Source: Planctomicrobium piriforme (GTDB lineage Bacteria > Planctomycetota > Planctomycetia > Planctomycetales > Planctomycetaceae). From it: 64,000 nucleotides of DNA. How positions within the stretch are numbered: the stretch's first letter is position 1; every line of letters starts with the position of its first letter. Made by a program: the position numbers and the translations under genes. The stretch is from NCBI RefSeq assembly GCF_900113665.1, contig NZ_FOQD01000023.1, positions 24,473-88,472 of the forward strand. Reading direction: 5' to 3'. Below are positions 61,000 through 64,000 of this stretch, one piece after another. The notes beneath the pieces are model-generated. The model was given only the letters and a program-made list of their open reading frames with translations. It did not search any database and had not been told where the DNA came from.

Positions 61000-62397
61000 T
61001 TGAGTCTGATCCTCGTTCTGGCGGCTCTGATCTTCCTGATGGTCGTGGCGTATCGCGGCTACAGCGTGATCCTGTTCGCGCCCATTGCCGCGATGGTCCC
61101 TGTGCTGCTGACCGCACCGGAACTGGTGCCGCCGATGTTTACCGGCCTGTACATGGAGAAGCTGGTCGGCTTCCTGAAGCTGTATCTTCCGGTCTTCATT
61201 CTGGGAGCGGTGTTGGGGAAGGTGATTGAGCTGTCTGGTTTTTCGCGATCGATTGCCGCAGCTGTGATCTCGATTGTCGGCAGTCAGCGGACGATTCTCT
61301 CGATTGTGGCCGTTTGCGCCCTGCTGACTTATGGCGGCGTCTCGCTGTTCGTGGTTGTGTTTGCCGTCTACCCCTTTGCCGCCGACCTGTTTCGTCAGGC
61401 CGACATTCCCAAGCGGCTCATCCCAGGTACGATCGCCTTGGGGGCGTTTACGTTCACAATGGATTGCCTGCCTGGCTCGCCGCAGATTCAAAACATCATT
61501 CCCATCGCGTTTTTCAAAACCAATATCTATGCCGCGCCGTGGCTTGGGCTGCTGGGCGCCGTGTTCATTCTGACGTTGGGGCTGATCTATCTAGACTGGC
61601 GTCGTCGGCAGGCGATGGCTGCCGGAGAAGGCTATGGGTCGAATCACAGCAACGAGCCGGAATCCGGCATCGAAGATCCCCGCGTCCACCCTGCCATCGC
61701 CTTTGTGCCGCTGCTGCTGGTGGGCATCACCAACAAGGCGTTCGCCGTCGCGATTCCGCAGATTTACGGCGAGACCAGTTCCTTCTCACCAGCCGTGATG
61801 GGCAACGCTCCCAATGTGGTGCAGGATGTTTCGAAGATCGGCGCGATCTGGGCGGTGGAAGGGGCGCTGCTTGTCGGCATTCTCTCGGTGCTGGTGTTGG
61901 CGTGGAGAACAGTGCGGCCACGCTTCATCGACGGCGCCAAATCGGCGGTTTCCGGCGCGTTGCTCGCCGCCGCCAACACTGCGTCGGAATATGGATTCGG
62001 GGCGGTGATCGCCTCGTTGACAGGCTTCCGGATCATCGCCGATACGCTGCAAGAGATTCCGAATCCGCTGGTGAATGAAGCAGTCTCGGTCACCGTCCTC
62101 GCCGGAGTGACGGGTTCCGCATCCGGCGGCATGAGCATCGCGCTCGCCGCATTGTCCGAAACATTCATCAGTAATGCACAGGCGGCGAACATTCCGATGG
62201 CGGTGTTACATCGCGTCGCCGCAATGGCCAGCGGCGGCATGGACACCTTGCCGCACAACGGCGCGGTGATCACCCTGCTGATGGTCACCGGACTGACGCA
62301 CCGTCAGTCGTACCAGGACATCTTCGCCGTCACCATCATCAAGACCGTCGCGGTCTTCGTGGTCATCGCGGCATACAGCTTGACCGGACTTGTGTGA
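61000..62397 (+). CDS. GntP-family permease (likely 3-hydroxybutyrate/organic acid uptake)
   Basis: 465 residues with about 12 TM segments, starting with a TTG; no in-frame ATG lies close downstream. Conserved GntP stretches are VPVLLTAPELVPPMF, FSRSIAAAVISIVGSQRTILSIVAVC, AFTFTMDCLPGSPQIQNIIP and GASASGGMSIALAAL-like GSASGGMSIALAALSETFI. These are proton symporters for gluconate and other small hydroxy-acids. With the three genes before it, a role in importing 3-hydroxybutyrate or acetoacetate is plausible. Confidence 0.88.
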   Translation: MSLILVLAALIFLMVVAYRGYSVILFAPIAAMVPVLLTAPELVPPMFTGLYMEKLVGFLKLYLPVFILGAVLGKVIELSGFSRSIAAAVISIVGSQRTILSIVAVCALLTYGGVSLFVVVFAVYPFAADLFRQADIPKRLIPGTIALGAFTFTMDCLPGSPQIQNIIPIAFFKTNIYAAPWLGLLGAVFILTLGLIYLDWRRRQAMAAGEGYGSNHSNEPESGIEDPRVHPAIAFVPLLLVGITNKAFAVAIPQIYGETSSFSPAVMGNAPNVVQDVSKIGAIWAVEGALLVGILSVLVLAWRTVRPRFIDGAKSAVSGALLAAANTASEYGFGAVIASLTGFRIIADTLQEIPNPLVNEAVSVTVLAGVTGSASGGMSIALAALSETFISNAQAANIPMAVLHRVAAMASGGMDTLPHNGAVITLLMVTGLTHRQSYQDIFAVTIIKTVAVFVVIAAYSLTGLV

Positions 62398-62427
62398 GCG
62401 GGGCAGATGGCCTTGATGATCAGAATT

Positions 62428-63501
62428 TCACGATCGATCTGATCCCAGTTTCAGCAAAAACTGATTCTGCGGCGATTCGTTTCTCTGCTTGCGGGTCGGT
62501 GAGTAATCGGACACCTGCAGGGTGTTGTCAGGGCGGAATTCCAACAGCCGCAGCCAGCCGTCGCCCCCTTTGGGACGCATCTGAAAGTTCACCAGCATCT
62601 GGTGCACATTGCGACCGCCCGGCGTGGTCGAGGTGAGCCGGCCCAGGCCGTCTTTGAGGACATGACCGTTGAGCGTCAGAGCGAAGTTTTCGTGCTTGCT
62701 CACCAGGCTGTTCCATAGCTCTTCGCCATCGCAGACGTTGTCGCCGGTCGCCTTGGCGACGCCGTAGTCGTGCGGATTCCAGGTCTGGTCCTTCCCGAAC
62801 TTCTGCCAGTCGTAGCGGGTGTCGTCGTAGTACATGTAGGCATGGGTGATCAGGATCGCCTGATGGTCGGGATGTTTGGTGACGACCTGGTTCGCCCAGC
62901 GGATGACGTCGCGCCGCGGCCCGAATTCGAGAGCGACGACCAGCCACTTCCTGCCGCCTGCCTCGAAACGGTGGAAGCTGTTCTCCATACGATCCGGTTC
63001 GCGGTCGTAAACGCCGCCGAACGTCGGCCAGCTCTGGTACTGCGAGACCGGCAGAAACTCATTGAGCCGTGTGCTGCGGTCTTCGCATTTCCCCTGCGTG
63101 CTGTAATCGTGGTTGCCTGGCACAAAGCAGTAGGGCACCTTGCCGTCCAGCAGGCTCAGTGCGGCGACGGCGTTTTCCCATTCGAACGTCTGGCTGTGAT
63201 TGGTGATGTCCCCCAGGTGCAGCACGCAGGCGATATTGCGAGCCGCCTGTTGATCGACGATCCACTGCGTCTGGGCTTTGAAGATCTCGGGGAACTTCTC
63301 GCTGTAGTTCTGCGTGTCCGGCAAAACGGCGATGGTGAACGAACCCGGCTGAATCGCCGCCGCCTCGCCATCCACCAGCACGGCATCGGCATTCGGATCA
63401 ACTTCCGCGGCAGCGGCCCGATTCAGATGCCCGAGGAGCGGCGACCCTGCGAGTCCGGCGGCGCTGGCCTTCAAGAGATCGCGTCGAGAAAGTTCTTTCA
63501 C
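62428..63501 (-). CDS. Tat-exported metallophosphoesterase
   Basis: 357 residues from a GTG at 63501 with GGAG nine bases ahead. The N-terminus is a Tat signal (ELSRRDLLKASAAGLAGS). The phosphoesterase domain has IAVLPDTQNY (D-x-Q in place of D-x-H), VLHLGDITNH, VPGNHDYS, ILITHAYMYYDDTRYDW and LNGHVLKDG, the order of calcineurin-like di-metal sites. Export through Tat means it folds with cofactors in the cytoplasm. Substrate unknown; relatives are phosphodiesterases or phosphatases. It is convergent with the permease gene. Confidence 0.88.
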   Translation of the reverse strand: MKELSRRDLLKASAAGLAGSPLLGHLNRAAAAEVDPNADAVLVDGEAAAIQPGSFTIAVLPDTQNYSEKFPEIFKAQTQWIVDQQAARNIACVLHLGDITNHSQTFEWENAVAALSLLDGKVPYCFVPGNHDYSTQGKCEDRSTRLNEFLPVSQYQSWPTFGGVYDREPDRMENSFHRFEAGGRKWLVVALEFGPRRDVIRWANQVVTKHPDHQAILITHAYMYYDDTRYDWQKFGKDQTWNPHDYGVAKATGDNVCDGEELWNSLVSKHENFALTLNGHVLKDGLGRLTSTTPGGRNVHQMLVNFQMRPKGGDGWLRLLEFRPDNTLQVSDYSPTRKQRNESPQNQFLLKLGSDRS

Positions 63502-63841
63502 AGCGTGCTCCTTGAGCAGGGAACAGAGAGGCCACAGTGCTGCCGATGGCCGCAACCGAAGGGGTCAGGGGACAGGGGCGAGAGGTCAGGGAAATTCAAT
63601 GAATGAACTGGACCGATCCCAGTGGACGTCAAAAATGGGCGCAGGAAGCAAGGACTGTGAACGGTCAGTCCCACGAGAGACGACCCGACCGTACCAGTGT
63701 GGAGACTGATTTGCCAGGGTTGTGCGGACCGTCCGGGGCCGTTGAAGATTGTCCATGAGGCGATTTCACTCCGGCACTGTCTAAGCAACCGCCGATCCCA
63801 CGAAGTTGTTTGTGATTCGGATCAAAAAGCAGGCGAACTTG
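63502..63841. other. Gene-free spacer
   Basis: 340 bp between the Tat phosphoesterase and the partial maturase, with purine-rich GGGGACAGG and GAGGTCAGG stretches but no supported gene, repeat or hairpin. Promoter position for the phosphoesterase gene. Confidence 0.45.
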
Positions 63842-64000
63842 TCAGGCGGGTGCGAGTTTCAGCAATGCCCGAGCGTGTTGCATCACGTTCATTGGCGGTC
63901 GGCCTGCACGCAGCTCATCGGCCATGTACTGCATGCAGGGACCAACATGATGAAAGAACTGCTTGTAGCCAGCGCACAGGTAGTTGAGTCCGGCTTCGCC
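63842..64000 (-). CDS. Anaerobic sulfatase-maturating enzyme, 3' end only
   Basis: The 52 C-terminal residues, in frame to the window edge: GEAGLNYLCAGYKQFFHHVGP, then CMQYMADELRAGRPPMNVMQ and ending LLKLAPA. The LNYLCAGYKQFF..HVGP.M..MADEL pattern is the end of radical SAM anaerobic sulfatase-maturating enzymes (anSME), which convert Cys or Ser of sulfatases to formylglycine using SAM and [4Fe-4S] clusters. The rest of the gene lies beyond the window. The sulfatase at 50004-51800 is one possible client. Confidence 0.7.
   Translation of the reverse strand, partial: GEAGLNYLCAGYKQFFHHVGPCMQYMADELRAGRPPMNVMQHARALLKLAPA

Overview
This 64-kb window is a gene-dense, GC-rich bacterial chromosome segment, most probably from a planctomycete (order Planctomycetales or a close relative). 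The pointers are the combination of families: a GroES-like co-chaperonin with an acidic tail, a DUF1080 lyase/hydrolase, an FGly-type sulfatase together with the tail of an anaerobic sulfatase maturase, an NHL-repeat thioredoxin protein like NHLRC2, a DUF447 protein, a Hanks-type Ser/Thr kinase with an exported beta-helix-like half, a Tat-exported phosphoesterase, MqnA of the futalosine menaquinone route, and many secreted proteins of unknown function. Genes are short transcription units on both strands. I see no rRNA, convincing tRNA, CRISPR array, transposase or prophage.

Layout. 1-7 kb: partial BNR/Ycf48-like protein, GNAT acetyltransferase, GroES, galactose mutarotase, two membrane coiled-coil proteins, an intergenic pair of 82/83-bp inverted-repeat units, and an HtrA protease with two PDZ domains. 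7-15 kb: TPR protein, C15 peptidase, ROK kinase, RNase PH, a secreted protein with two SPOR-like halves, diacylglycerol kinase, MqnA, homoserine dehydrogenase. 15-21 kb: a tandem pair of membrane-anchored leucine-rich paralogues, then ferrochelatase, an unassigned ATP-grasp enzyme translationally coupled to an alpha/beta hydrolase, and HemW. 21-30 kb: rpsR, Rieske protein, PgpA, NadC, a MerR/CarH-like regulator without the cobalamin ligands, the large kinase, and a YfcE-like phosphoesterase. 30-46 kb: OleD-like reductase, a bacterioferritin with an altered ferroxidase centre, hydrolases, a gluzincin-like protein, a 35-residue Lys/Ala-rich histone-H1-like peptide (34448-34555), DUF1080, PGRP amidase, a nucleophile-less hydrolase, PurN, polyprenyl synthase, MoaC, a GT39/83-type glycosyltransferase, and the NHLRC2-like protein. 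46-57 kb: an orphan antitoxin-like peptide, prfB with an intact +1 programmed frameshift, DUF447, GH105-type protein, sulfatase, secreted hydrolase, ArsR/SRPBCC pair, TPR protein. 57-62.4 kb: an operon-like set thiolase - acyl/acetoacetyl-CoA ligase - 3-hydroxybutyrate dehydrogenase - GntP permease, which reads as uptake and catabolism of 3-hydroxybutyrate to acetyl-CoA. 62.4-64 kb: Tat phosphoesterase and the 3' end of a sulfatase-maturase.

The intergenic spaces carry several families of dispersed, mostly palindromic repeats (four-copy, three-copy and two-copy families are seen within the window). They are the most striking non-coding structure here. Starts were moved inward from the longest open frame wherever a ribosome-binding site, signal peptide or family alignment argued for it; these choices are stated in each entry.
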